The notes under the pieces are model-generated. The model was not told the DNA's origin and did not search any database. It was given only the letters and a program-made list of their open reading frames with translations. The position numbers and the translations under genes are program-made. A stretch of DNA of 64,000 nucleotides from Canibacter zhuwentaonis (GTDB taxonomy: Bacteria; Actinomycetota; Actinomycetes; Actinomycetales; Microbacteriaceae). Of the stretch, positions 17,813-27,210 are shown in pieces. Where the stretch lies: positions 100,842 to 164,841 of the forward strand of contig NZ_JAHDSZ010000004.1 of assembly GCF_018531145.1 (NCBI RefSeq), given 5' to 3'. The first letter of the stretch is position 1; each line of letters starts with the position of its first letter.

Positions 17813-19105
17813 ATGGCTGTTTGGAAACTGCACGGCAACGGAAAAGATATCGCACCGGATGCGATTGTGCTGCCGGAGGAGCGGCTCGGGTGGGTGCGCA
17901 CCCTTGGGTTCGGCGCGCAACACGTTGTGGCGATGTTTGGTGCTACCTTCTTGGTGCCCATTATTACCGGGTTCTCGCCAACGGCGACACTGTTTTTCTC
18001 GGGGCTTGGCACAATCTTGTTTCTACTGATTACCGGCAACCGGCTGCCCAGCTATCTCGGCTCATCGTTTGCGTTTATCGCGCCGATCGCGGTTGCAACG
18101 GGCGTGCAGGGTGATCTGGGAGTTGCCAGCTTTGGTATTTTGATGACCGGTCTGCTGTTGTTTGTTGCCGGTTTGCTCGTGCATTTTCTCGGCATCTCCT
18201 GGATTAACACGCTGATGCCGCCGGTTGTGATGGGCGCGATAGTTGCTCTTATCGGCTTTAACCTGGCGCCGGTTGTGCGTGATAATTTTAGCCAGTCACC
18301 CGTTATTGCGCTTGTCACAATTATTTCGGTATTGCTGGTAACGGTGCTTTTTAGGGGTATTCTGGGCAGGCTCTCAATCGTGCTCGGTGTGATCGTTAGC
18401 TATTTTGTGGCGTTATTTACGGGCAATGTTGACACCGTCGCGATTGAGCAGGCCGCGTGGTTCGGGCTTCCCGAGTTTCACGCGGTTTCAAATCCGCTAG
18501 ACAATCCAGCTCTTTGGGGTCTGCTGCCCTCGTTCTTGCCGGTTGTGCTGGTGCTCGTGGCAGAAAACGTGGGGCACGTGAAAAGCGTCGGGCTGATGAT
18601 GGCGCGCGATACCGATCCGCTGATGGGGCGTGCGCTGGTTGCGGATGGTGTTGCGACCGTGTTTGCCGGTTTTGGTGGTGGATCGGGCACAACAACATAC
18701 GGCGAAAATATCGGTGTGATGGCCGCGACCAGGGTTTTTTCAACGGCGGCTTACTGGGTGGCGGCGCTGTTTGCCATTTTCTTGAGCTTTTCGCCCAAGG
18801 TTGGCGCTGTTATTAACTCGATTCCTGCCGGAGTGCTGGGCGGTGTGACGGTGGCGCTGTACGGATTGATCGGGCTTATTGGCATTAAAATATGGATCGA
18901 TAACAGAGTTGATTTCAACCTGCCGATTAACCAGTTCACTGCGGCGGTTGCTCTGATTGTGGGAATTGCTAACTTCCTGATTGACACAGGCACATTGCTG
19001 TTTAATGGTATTGCGCTGGGCACGGTTGCGGCGGTTGCGGTGTACCACTTTATGCGTGCGGTGCAAAAGGTGCGCTGTCGTGAGCAGCGCGTCGTGAAGT
19101 ACTAA
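17813..19105 (+). CDS. Uracil/xanthine permease (NCS2 family)
   Basis: A 430-aa permease with 12-14 transmembrane segments. Family hallmarks are the opening GFGAQHVVAMFGATFLVPIITG, the pore-helix region ATGVQGDLGVASFGILMTGLLLF, and the signature GRALVADGVATVFAGFGGGSGTTTYGENIGVMAATRV. The last includes the TM8/TM10 residues that bind the base (uracil permease has E in the AENVGHVK segment, present here). It imports uracil with protons. A ribosome site (GGGAG, 17804) precedes the ATG. I did not find a PyrR-type or purine-riboswitch structure in its 5' region. Confidence 0.92.
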   Translation: MAVWKLHGNGKDIAPDAIVLPEERLGWVRTLGFGAQHVVAMFGATFLVPIITGFSPTATLFFSGLGTILFLLITGNRLPSYLGSSFAFIAPIAVATGVQGDLGVASFGILMTGLLLFVAGLLVHFLGISWINTLMPPVVMGAIVALIGFNLAPVVRDNFSQSPVIALVTIISVLLVTVLFRGILGRLSIVLGVIVSYFVALFTGNVDTVAIEQAAWFGLPEFHAVSNPLDNPALWGLLPSFLPVVLVLVAENVGHVKSVGLMMARDTDPLMGRALVADGVATVFAGFGGGSGTTTYGENIGVMAATRVFSTAAYWVAALFAIFLSFSPKVGAVINSIPAGVLGGVTVALYGLIGLIGIKIWIDNRVDFNLPINQFTAAVALIVGIANFLIDTGTLLFNGIALGTVAAVAVYHFMRAVQKVRCREQRVVKY

Positions 19106-19178
19106 ACTCAGGGGCTAATAATTATGAAGTCGGCGAGCTGTATGCTTTATTTCAGACTAAAGGCATAATCTAAAAAGT

Positions 19179-22100
19179 ATGTGGAATCCTTTTAGGCGTA
19201 ACTCAGGCGGTCGCGGCAAAACCTTGGCAGACTATGAAAAAGAGTCTTACGAGTTAAACCAAGACTACCAGATTACGGCTGCGTATGACACCGTGGATAC
19301 GGGAGATTACGCGGAGGGCGCAGATCACGAGGACATTTTCTACGCTGTGTTCGGCAACAACGAGCTGCAAGAGCAAAATGTTTCACATGAAACATTAGCT
19401 GCGCAGCACTCCTTTGTAACCGAACCTATCGAGCAAGCAGTGGATCAGGCGGCACAGTCGCCAGCGCTGCCTGTAAAGCCTGTGAAATCCGTAAATCCCG
19501 TAAAACTTGAGATTGAGCCGGAAGAGCTGATTGATGACAAGGAGATTATTGCGGGTTGGCGGCGTGAAATAAGCGAAATTGGTGGCAAAAACGGGCTGCT
19601 CTATTTTGAAGACACACAGGCTAACAGAATCGAGCTTTCTGCGGCTCATCCGAGCGGCACAGCGCAGTTTATTGCGGGGCAAAAAACCCTGCTTAGTTCG
19701 CTGATCCGCGATAATATTGCGCTGCGTCGGGCGAAACAGGCCGCGAGCCGGGTTACCGATAAGGCAATTGAAATGCGCAATATGCGCGGTTTGGAAACCG
19801 TGCATTTGGGTATTGGAATTGTGCAGTGGCGCTCCGATGGAGTGGATTTCTGTGCGCCGTTGCTGTTGCGCCCGCTCGCAATACGGCGATACGGGCACGA
19901 CTTTGAAATTAAATTAAAATCATTGACCGCCGTAAACCCGGAGCTGATCAGAGCGCTGCGCAAACAGTTCGGAATTGCCCTTGATGCGTGTACACTGATT
20001 GAGCTTGCGCAGCAGGAGGGCGTTTTTAAGCCGCAACCCGTTATTGACAGGCTGCGGCAGATGGTTGCTGGCGTGGCAGATTTCAGCGTGCAACCGCGCT
20101 TGGTTGTGTCGTCTTTTGGCTCGGTGGCTTATGAAATGCAGCACGATTTGGGCGAGCGCATTGATTCAACGGTGCTCCGCGCGGTGAGTGGTGATAGTGT
20201 GGCGACCAAAAAACTGCGCCGCGACTATCGCCCGGTGAACCCGATTTCACCTAACAATCGTGCTCCCGAAACCGATCGTAGCCTGTACGACTCTGATTTT
20301 GAGCAGGACGATGTGATCGCGCAAATAGCGGCGGGGCATTCCCTGGTTGTGCATACGTTGCCGGGCACGGGAGCAACGCAGACGGTTGTTAACGCGCTCG
20401 GGGAACTCGTTTGGGCTGGTAAGCGCGTGCTCGTTGTGTCGCCGCGCTACGCAACTATTGACGGCATTTCGCACCGGCTTAATCGTGTGGGGCTTGAGGG
20501 GCTGCTAACAACCCCGCGCAGGCTTAGGCGCTCACTGATTGAGGGGATTCGCCGCAACGAAGCCAGTGAGCCTGTTGATTCCGCAGATATTGGGCAGGCG
20601 CTATTGCGGATCAGGCAGGTGCTGATTGATCACCGGCAGGCGTTATCTGCCATTGATCCAGAGCTGGGCGTGTCGGCGATACAAGCGATGCGCGAGCTGG
20701 TGAAACTGGCACGGCTCGAAAATCCGCCGCAGACTGAGGTTAGGCTTAGTGATAACGCGCTGCTTTCGCTGGCGATGGAGCGTTCGGCGGTCGCGGAAGC
20801 GTTAACCGAGGTGGCTCGGCTCGGGCAGTTTGAATACGGCCCTGCGGATTCGCCCTGGTACGGGGTTTCTTTTAACAGCACGGAAGACGCGCGCAGAATC
20901 TACAACCTGGCCGTTGATGCGGCAGAAACAAAACTGCCGCGACTGGTTACGTTGAGCGGGCAGATGCTGAAAGATCTTGCGCTGCGCCCCTACAACAGCG
21001 TGCACGAGCTTGGTATATACCTCAATCTCTTAAACGGCATCGGTCGCACGCTGGATCGCTTTAACCCCGAAGTTTACGACCGTCCGCTAACAGAACTGAT
21101 CACCGCACACGCGCCACACACTCCTGATGAGGTGATGACAAAGGCGAACAAAAAGCGCCTTAAAAAACTCGCGCAGGAGTATGTGCGCCCTGGTGTTCAC
21201 GTGACGGATATGTACGCACAGCTAACGGCGATTCAAAAGCAGCGGCAAATGTGGCAGCGCTATTGCACTGTGCCGGGCGCGCGCCCAGAGGTGCCGCTGG
21301 GGCTGTCGGCCGTGGCAACCGCGTTCACAACTCTGCAGCAGGATCTTGAGAGTCTTGACGCGGTGCTGCTGCCCGAAACTGACGCTGCAAAAATGATGCA
21401 GCTGCCAATTGACGCGCTGAAACAACGGCTCGTGCTGCTGGCAGAGCCGAGCGAGATTCTTAAAAATATTCAAGAGCGCACTGCGATCGTTGAAAAAATG
21501 CGTGAGGCTGAGCTTGATGAGTTGCTGACGGATCTATCCGCCCGCCATGTGCATGCGGATCAGGTCGCCACTGAGCTTGAGCAGGCGTGGTGGAAAACCG
21601 CGCTGAGTAGAATGCTCGAAACAAATCTCGACCTGCGCGGCGGTGACACCGCGGTTGTGGAGCGCTTAGCAATTGACTTTAGGCTTGTTGACGAGGCATA
21701 TACGAGTCGCAACGGGGCACACCTTGCCGCGAAACTGGCGGATGCCTGGCATATTGCGCTGCTTGACAACAAGGCGGAGGCTGAGCGTCTGCACAGCGCG
21801 CTTCACCGCGACAGGGCAACAGCGGAAATGCTCTGTGAGCAGGCACCAAATATTATGAACGCACTCACCCGAGTGTGGGCGGTTTCGCCATACGAGGCGC
21901 ACCTTTTGCCAGACAATCTGTTTTTTGATACAGTTTTGCTGGTGGATGCGGCCGCCTTTAGCCTGGTGGAAGCGGTGGGTGCGATCCGCCGTGCTGCGCA
22001 GGTGGTGGCATTCGGCGATCCCGTTATTCAAAACCCGAGCCGATTCAATATCGCAGTTACCAAGGCAGAATACAGTGGCATTAGTTTGCCTGCGGAGGTC

Positions 22101-23270
22101 GCAGCCGGGCAGAGCGCCTATGACGCGCTGCAGCAGGTTTTACCGCGGCTGAAACTCACGCGCAGCTATCGTGCCGGGGGTGCGGATCTCACAAGCCTTG
22201 TAAACATTAAGTTCTATAACGGTGAAATCGCAACTCTGCCGTGGGCTGGCACTTTCTTGGGTCGCTCGAGTCTGACCCTTGATTTTGTGCGGCAAGGGCA
22301 GGGCGAGCTTGACCGGCAAACTGTGACGGTTGAGAGCACAGCAGCAGAGGTTGCGAGGGTTGTTGAGCTGGTGTTGGAGCACGCGGCAGAACGTCCCGGT
22401 GAGTCACTGATGGTGATCACTGCGAGCCGAAAGCACGCTGTGCGTGCCTGGCAGGCGGTGCTGGCAGAGTTTGCGAAGCATCCGCAACACCGTGATTTTA
22501 TTCTGGGCGAGCACGCAGAGCCATTCACTGTTGTCACTCTCGAAGAGGCCGCCGCGCTGAGCCGTGACCGGGTGATTTTCTCGATTGGATTCGGGCGTAC
22601 TCCGCACGGCAAAGTGCTTTCTAATTTCGGAATGCTGAGCACTCCCGACGGAGACAGGTTAATCGCGGTTGCTATGACCCGCGCGCGCCGCGGCATGGTG
22701 ATAGTGAGCTGCTTCAGTTTTGAGCAGCTGGAGGGTATCAGAGAACACGGAGTAGAGCAGCTGGCGGCGGTTTTGGGATCTGAAACAAGCGTGGAAATAC
22801 CCGAGGCGCAGATGCCTGCGGAAATTGACCCGATGATTCTTGAACTCGCTGATTTGCTCGAGAAAATGGGGCTGCGGGTGGTTGTGAATTATCAGCACGC
22901 GATTCCAATTGCGGCGGCTCTGGGCGATCGGGCAATTGCTGTTGATATTGATTTCAGTGGCGATGAAGACTCGCTCAGGCACGTGCTTCGGCTGCGCCCG
23001 GCGGTGCTGCGGCGTTTGGGCTGGCACTATCAGCGCGTGCAGAGTTTTGATATGCTGCAGAACCCGTACGCTGTTGCGGCAAAAATAGCCGAGATTATAG
23101 GTTACGAAGAGGGTGTTACTAATGCCGGTGCGGCTGGCGTTGCTGATGCTGATAATGACGTTGCCGGGGCGGTCGATGCTGGCTCTGGTAATGCCGGTGT
23201 TGGTGTGACTGACGCAGCAGAGACCTCGGCAGCGGATAACCCTGACAATGACACCGCAGCAGCGCAATAG
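19179..23270 (+). CDS. Large SF1-helicase-like protein with degenerate ATPase motifs
   Basis: A 1363-aa protein. The C-terminal motor-like part has helicase motif VI (LIAVAMTRARRGMVIVS, about residue 1160-1176) and a segment like motifs II/III (LLVDAAAFS ... VVAFGDPVIQNPS). The Walker A position reads HTLPGTGATQTV, without the usual GK[ST] lysine, and the Walker B position reads VDAAA instead of DE. Residues 120-330 resemble the DUF4011-type N-terminal domain of such proteins (LETVHLGIGIVQW ... APLLLRPLAI). The tail is Ala/Asp-rich and repetitive. DNA binding without normal ATP hydrolysis is possible. A parS-like site lies within codons 67-72. Confidence 0.75.
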   Translation: MWNPFRRNSGGRGKTLADYEKESYELNQDYQITAAYDTVDTGDYAEGADHEDIFYAVFGNNELQEQNVSHETLAAQHSFVTEPIEQAVDQAAQSPALPVKPVKSVNPVKLEIEPEELIDDKEIIAGWRREISEIGGKNGLLYFEDTQANRIELSAAHPSGTAQFIAGQKTLLSSLIRDNIALRRAKQAASRVTDKAIEMRNMRGLETVHLGIGIVQWRSDGVDFCAPLLLRPLAIRRYGHDFEIKLKSLTAVNPELIRALRKQFGIALDACTLIELAQQEGVFKPQPVIDRLRQMVAGVADFSVQPRLVVSSFGSVAYEMQHDLGERIDSTVLRAVSGDSVATKKLRRDYRPVNPISPNNRAPETDRSLYDSDFEQDDVIAQIAAGHSLVVHTLPGTGATQTVVNALGELVWAGKRVLVVSPRYATIDGISHRLNRVGLEGLLTTPRRLRRSLIEGIRRNEASEPVDSADIGQALLRIRQVLIDHRQALSAIDPELGVSAIQAMRELVKLARLENPPQTEVRLSDNALLSLAMERSAVAEALTEVARLGQFEYGPADSPWYGVSFNSTEDARRIYNLAVDAAETKLPRLVTLSGQMLKDLALRPYNSVHELGIYLNLLNGIGRTLDRFNPEVYDRPLTELITAHAPHTPDEVMTKANKKRLKKLAQEYVRPGVHVTDMYAQLTAIQKQRQMWQRYCTVPGARPEVPLGLSAVATAFTTLQQDLESLDAVLLPETDAAKMMQLPIDALKQRLVLLAEPSEILKNIQERTAIVEKMREAELDELLTDLSARHVHADQVATELEQAWWKTALSRMLETNLDLRGGDTAVVERLAIDFRLVDEAYTSRNGAHLAAKLADAWHIALLDNKAEAERLHSALHRDRATAEMLCEQAPNIMNALTRVWAVSPYEAHLLPDNLFFDTVLLVDAAAFSLVEAVGAIRRAAQVVAFGDPVIQNPSRFNIAVTKAEYSGISLPAEVAAGQSAYDALQQVLPRLKLTRSYRAGGADLTSLVNIKFYNGEIATLPWAGTFLGRSSLTLDFVRQGQGELDRQTVTVESTAAEVARVVELVLEHAAERPGESLMVITASRKHAVRAWQAVLAEFAKHPQHRDFILGEHAEPFTVVTLEEAAALSRDRVIFSIGFGRTPHGKVLSNFGMLSTPDGDRLIAVAMTRARRGMVIVSCFSFEQLEGIREHGVEQLAAVLGSETSVEIPEAQMPAEIDPMILELADLLEKMGLRVVVNYQHAIPIAAALGDRAIAVDIDFSGDEDSLRHVLRLRPAVLRRLGWHYQRVQSFDMLQNPYAVAAKIAEIIGYEEGVTNAGAAGVADADNDVAGAVDAGSGNAGVGVTDAAETSAADNPDNDTAAAQ
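19379..19394. promoter_or_regulatory. parS-like ParB-binding site 2
   Basis: TGTTTCACATGAAACA differs from the parS consensus only at one central base. It lies inside the coding sequence of the helicase-like gene, where intragenic parS sites are common, 3.4 kb from site 1. Confidence 0.75.
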
Positions 23271-23469
23271 CACCGCTAAAGAAGCGCGGCGGGTTAAGCG
23301 TCGCGCCGATTTTGAGGGCGAGCTGCAAGAAGCTGAGAGCGTAACGACAACGCTGCAGGAGATTACCGCAGAATCTTCCAGGCGCGGTAGCTCCGCAGCA
23401 GACGCTCGCAGTGCAGTTGATAGCGCAGCAGAGCGATTGCTGCGTGAAAAACCCCCGCACTGGGCTTAG
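23248..23469 (+). CDS. Small charged hypothetical protein
   Basis: A 73-aa, highly charged, probably helical protein (KEARRVKRRADFEGELQEAESV; SAAERLLREKP). Its ATG overlaps the end of the helicase-like gene by 23 nt in another frame, which suggests coupled translation, and it converges with accE with a 4-nt overlap. I do not recognise a family. Similar small proteins occur beside such helicase genes in actinobacteria, but this is recollection, not a search result. Confidence 0.55.
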   Translation: MTPQQRNSTAKEARRVKRRADFEGELQEAESVTTTLQEITAESSRRGSSAADARSAVDSAAERLLREKPPHWA

Positions 23470-23792
23470 CCGTCTAAAAACTCGGTTATTTGGCGGGGGA
23501 TTCGCTGCGAACGCCGCCAGGGCTGGCGTTCTATTCTGGCAACTCGGCGCACTCGACCCATTTCCTCGCCGCGCGCGCTAACAAGCACCGCAACAATCGC
23601 GGCCTGCTCGATGGCGCTAACACCGGGGGTGCGGAAGGTGAAATCAGCTGCTTTAAGGGTGTTATCCGCCGGGTTCGCGGCGCGCTTAGCAGTATCGCGT
23701 TCAAAAGCGCTCTGCGGCGCATTAGCAGCGACACCGCATTTCACGGGTGTGGATTTTTGTTTCGGGGTTGCCGGTGAATTGTGCTTTGTCAT
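23466..23792 (-). CDS. accE: Acyl-CoA carboxylase epsilon subunit
   Basis: A 108-aa protein from ATG 23792, one nt after the accD stop; a longer frame begins inside accD. The N-terminal half is low-complexity. The C-terminal half carries the small epsilon-subunit domain: FRTPGVSAIEQAAIVAVLVSA, then a basic stretch ending in the family's WRRSQRIPR-type motif. In actinobacteria this subunit bridges the biotin-carrying alpha and the carboxyltransferase beta subunits. Its location directly after accD fits. The sequence is short and divergent, so the call leans on position plus the motif. Confidence 0.75.
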   Translation of the reverse strand: MTKHNSPATPKQKSTPVKCGVAANAPQSAFERDTAKRAANPADNTLKAADFTFRTPGVSAIEQAAIVAVLVSARGEEMGRVRRVARIERQPWRRSQRIPRQITEFLDG

Positions 23793-23793
23793 T

Positions 23794-25431
23794 TTAAAGC
23801 GGGATATTACCGTGTTTTTTGGTTGGCATTTCACTGCGCTTGCCGCGCAATCCGCGTAGCGCCTTAATCACTGCAAGGCGAGTGCCTGCGGGTTCTAGTA
23901 CGTTGTCAATTTCACCGCGCTCAGCAGCCAGGAACGGGCTTGTTACCTCCGCATTGTATTTTGCGGATATTTCAGCGCGCAGTTTTGCAACGTCTTCCCC
24001 AGCTGCGGTCGCGGCGGCAATTTCCTTACGGTAGAGAATACTAATTGCGCCCTGTCCGCCCATTACTGCTATTTCAGCTGTCGGCCACGCGATGTTGAAA
24101 TCCGCTCCCATTTCTTTTGAACCCATCACAATGTAGGCGCCGCCGTAGGCCTTGCGCGTAATAATTGTGACCAGCGGCACCGTCGCTTCGGCGTATGCGT
24201 ACAGCAGTTTTGCGCCGTGTTTAATTATGCCTTTGTGCTCCTGATCGACGCCGGGCAGATAGCCGGGTACGTCAACGAGCGTCACAATCGGAATTGAAAA
24301 TGCGTCACAGAATCGCACAAACCGTGCGGCTTTCTCGCTCGCATCAATGTTGAGCGTGCCCGCCATCTGGTTTGGTTGGTTCGCAACTATGCCGATTGTG
24401 CGACCCTCAACGCGCCCAAAGCCGACCAGAATGTTCGGGGCAAAAAGCGGATGCACTTCTAAAAACTCGCCGCTGTCAACAATGGTCTCGATAACCGTGC
24501 GCATATCGTAGGGCTGATTTGCGCTGTCTGGAATTAGCGAGTTCAGCTTGCGGTCGCGTTCGGTTATTTCGTAGGCGGTGTCACTGTCGTAAATCGGGGC
24601 TTCCGCGAGGTTATTATCGGGCAGATAGCCGATCAGGGTGCGTGCATAATCCAGGGCGTCAAGCTCGTCGCTCGCAAGATAGTGCGAGACCCCGCTTGTT
24701 TGGTTGTGTGTGCGACCGCCGCCAAGCTTCTCAAAGCCAACATCTTCGCCCGTTACGGTTTTAATTACGTCAGGACCGGTTACAAACATATGGCTGGATT
24801 CATCCACCATGATCACAAAATCTGTGAGCGCAGGTGAGTAAACAGCGCCGCCAGCAGAAGGCCCCATAACAATAGAAATCTGAGGAATTACGCCTGAGCT
24901 CATCGTGTTTCGCTTGAAAATCTGCGCGTATTTGCTGAGCGAGATTACGCCCTCTTGAATGCGCGCGCCACCAGAATCGAGCAGACCGATAATAGGCACG
25001 CCAGTGCGCAGCGCAAACTCCATAACCTTCACGATTTTTTCACCGGCAACTTCGCCCAGTGATCCGCCAAAAGTCGTGAAATCCTGCGAGTAGACCGCAA
25101 CCTGGCGACCGTGTATTTCACCCGCGCCTGTGATCACACTGTCACCAAAGGGGCGGTTTTTCTCCATGCCAAAGCCGTGCGAGCGGTGGCGCACATACTT
25201 GTCAAACTCAACAAAGCTGCCGGGATCTAGCAGCTCATTGAGCCGCTCGCGGGCTGTCATTTTACCGCGCGGGTGCTGCTTCGTGGCGGCCTGAGCGTCA
25301 CGCTCAACCACGGCTTCGTGATACTTCTCCCGGTGGTCGGCGATCCGTCCTGCCGTTGTTACAAGTTTCTCGTTAGCGTTTTGATCAGTCACAGTATAGA
25401 TACTACTGGGCTTAACTTTATGTAGGGTCAT
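23794..25431 (-). CDS. accD: Acyl-CoA (propionyl-/acetyl-CoA) carboxylase beta subunit
   Basis: A 545-aa carboxyltransferase. Typical segments are [39 protein letters not shown], the acyl-CoA-site [27 protein letters not shown], the biotin-site [13 protein letters not shown] and [15 protein letters not shown]. It transfers carboxyl from carboxybiotin to acetyl-CoA or propionyl-CoA for fatty acid synthesis. It is transcribed with accE and diverges from birA, which makes the biotin attachment enzyme. The alpha subunit gene is not in this window. The precise substrate is not certain. Confidence 0.93.
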   Translation of the reverse strand: MTLHKVKPSSIYTVTDQNANEKLVTTAGRIADHREKYHEAVVERDAQAATKQHPRGKMTARERLNELLDPGSFVEFDKYVRHRSHGFGMEKNRPFGDSVITGAGEIHGRQVAVYSQDFTTFGGSLGEVAGEKIVKVMEFALRTGVPIIGLLDSGGARIQEGVISLSKYAQIFKRNTMSSGVIPQISIVMGPSAGGAVYSPALTDFVIMVDESSHMFVTGPDVIKTVTGEDVGFEKLGGGRTHNQTSGVSHYLASDELDALDYARTLIGYLPDNNLAEAPIYDSDTAYEITERDRKLNSLIPDSANQPYDMRTVIETIVDSGEFLEVHPLFAPNILVGFGRVEGRTIGIVANQPNQMAGTLNIDASEKAARFVRFCDAFSIPIVTLVDVPGYLPGVDQEHKGIIKHGAKLLYAYAEATVPLVTIITRKAYGGAYIVMGSKEMGADFNIAWPTAEIAVMGGQGAISILYRKEIAAATAAGEDVAKLRAEISAKYNAEVTSPFLAAERGEIDNVLEPAGTRLAVIKALRGLRGKRSEMPTKKHGNIPL

Positions 25432-25456
25432 ATTTTAGACAGATACAATAACTTTA

Positions 25457-26281
25457 ATGATTTTTGACACCGTTTCCAGGCTCGTGACAACGCACTACCT
25501 GTCAAGCTGCGGCTCCACCAATGCGGAGGCGTTTGAGCTTGCCAGGCTGCAACCTGTGCCAGCAGAATTGCTGGTGGTGACAGCGGATCAGCGCGCTGGC
25601 CGTGGCAGAATGGCGCGCAATTGGAGCGATACTGCGGGAAAGAGCCTGGCGGTGTCGTATTTTCTGCCGGATCACCTGTTTGCGGCGGTTAATCCAACGT
25701 GGGTGCCGCTGGTTGCGGGTTATGCGATGTGCGGCGCGCTAAAAAACCTTGTTGCGGCTCAGCTGAAGTGGCCAAACGATATTATTTTGCCCCTTCTAGA
25801 TGATGTGCAAGATGAGCTAGCGCGTGCTCGCGGGGGCGCGAAGCTGTGCGGGATTCTCTGCGAGACGGCGCACAACGGCATTATTATTGGCGCAGGTCTT
25901 AATATGTTTACCGCGCTGCCAGAGCTCGTGCCGGGCGCGATTTCACTTGCCGCAGCTGGGGCGGCAGAGGCGCGGCATCCGGATATTACTGCGCCGGGCG
26001 CGACCGCGTTGGCGGATAAAATAATCGCGCAGTTTGTCACAGGAACGCGTGACGCGCTGGAGCTTGTGGCGCGCGATTTTGAAGCTTTTAAGCGTGAAAT
26101 ATCCGTTTCCACAGCGACCATTAACAGGCGTGTGCGTGCGGAGCTGGTAAGCGGTGAAGTGCTTGAGGGGGTTGCTGTTGAGCTCGGTGACGCGGGCGAG
26201 CTTTTGCTGCAAACGGACGCGGGCGTGTTGCGCGCGATCACCAGCGGTGAAATAACGCACTTGCGTGCCGCGCGCAATTAG
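25457..26281 (+). CDS. birA: Biotin-[acetyl-CoA-carboxylase] ligase
   Basis: A 274-aa biotin-protein ligase without the N-terminal helix-turn-helix of repressor-type BirA (group I). It has the biotinyl-AMP loop GRGRMARNW (about residue 48-56), LAVSYFL, the KWPNDI motif (about 101-106) and KLCGILCETAHNGIIIGAGLNM. A C-terminal SH3-like domain ends the protein (GEVLEGVAVELGDAGELLLQT). It attaches biotin to the carboxylase alpha subunit. It is divergent from accD across 25 bp, a classic actinobacterial pairing. Confidence 0.93.
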   Translation: MIFDTVSRLVTTHYLSSCGSTNAEAFELARLQPVPAELLVVTADQRAGRGRMARNWSDTAGKSLAVSYFLPDHLFAAVNPTWVPLVAGYAMCGALKNLVAAQLKWPNDIILPLLDDVQDELARARGGAKLCGILCETAHNGIIIGAGLNMFTALPELVPGAISLAAAGAAEARHPDITAPGATALADKIIAQFVTGTRDALELVARDFEAFKREISVSTATINRRVRAELVSGEVLEGVAVELGDAGELLLQTDAGVLRAITSGEITHLRAARN

Positions 26282-26420
26282 AGTGGTGTGAATATTTGCG
26301 TGCGGTTTTATGTTTCGTGCATCGCGCATTCCGCGAGTGGTTCATCGCCAGCGGCGTTATAGCGCGCTCGCAGCGTGCCTTCCCGCGCAGCGCCTTCGCA
26401 TCCGCCAAATTCCCCTTAAA

Positions 26421-27194
26421 TTAAGGGCGCAGAGTGTACCCGACACCGCGCACAGTATGAATTATTTTATCTCCGCCTGCAACCTCTAGCTTGCGCCGCA
26501 AATACGAGATGTACAGCTCAACAACGCTGGTTTTGCCCTGGTAATCATACGACCAAACCCGGTCGATAATCTGTTCTCGCGAGAGCACTTTGCCGGTGTT
26601 GCGCATTAAATACCGCAGCAGCTCAAACTCGGTTGTTGTTAGTTCGATGTTCACGCCGTTGCGTGTTACCTCGTAGGTGTCTTCGTGCATCACAATATCG
26701 GCAACCTGCAGGCGTTGCTCTGGAGCTGCCGTGCTGTGCGCCTGTGATCTGCGCAAAAGCGCGCGGATTCTAGCAATCAGCTCTGCCACGCTAAAGGGTT
26801 TGGTGACATAATCATCGCCGCCGGCGGTGAGCCCTTTAATTTTATCGGTGACCTCGTCGAGCGCGGTTAAAAACAGCACTGGCTGAGTATGCCCGGTCTC
26901 GCGCAGCTGCGCGACTATTCCGATGCCGCTAATTTCGGGAAGCATAATGTCGAGCACGATTAGATCCGGGTTGTGTGCTGTCACCTGCGCAAGGGCGGCG
27001 GATCCGCTCCTCGCGGTGCATATCTGCCAACCTTCGTGTCGCAGCGCGATCTCAAGCATATTGAGGATTGCGCTGTCGTCTTCAACAATCAGTATTTTGG
27101 TGGATTTTGCGGCGGATGTGCCGCTCGGTGCGGGAGTGCCCCTCGGTGCGGGCGCAGGCGAATTTTCTGGAGGCACTCTATCTTCGACAGTCAC
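26421..27194 (-). CDS. OmpR/PhoB-family response regulator, no kinase nearby
   Basis: A 257-aa regulator from GTG 27194; upstream codons run into the preceding gene. After a Pro/Ala-rich N-terminal extension of about 30 residues comes the receiver domain. It has KILIVEDD, the phospho-accepting Asp in LIVLDIMLP, the conserved Thr in FLTAL and the Lys in VTKPF. The winged-helix output domain has LTTTEFELLRYL and VVELYISYLRRKLE, ending HTVRGVGYTLRP. No histidine kinase gene is adjacent, so its sensor is elsewhere or it is an orphan. Targets are unknown. Confidence 0.9.
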   Translation of the reverse strand: MTVEDRVPPENSPAPAPRGTPAPSGTSAAKSTKILIVEDDSAILNMLEIALRHEGWQICTARSGSAALAQVTAHNPDLIVLDIMLPEISGIGIVAQLRETGHTQPVLFLTALDEVTDKIKGLTAGGDDYVTKPFSVAELIARIRALLRRSQAHSTAAPEQRLQVADIVMHEDTYEVTRNGVNIELTTTEFELLRYLMRNTGKVLSREQIIDRVWSYDYQGKTSVVELYISYLRRKLEVAGGDKIIHTVRGVGYTLRP

Positions 27195-27210
27195 TAATTT
27201 GTTCCAAAGT

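Noticed and set aside
18576..18586. CACGTGAAA as a third parS site
   Set aside because: The left half does not match the consensus.
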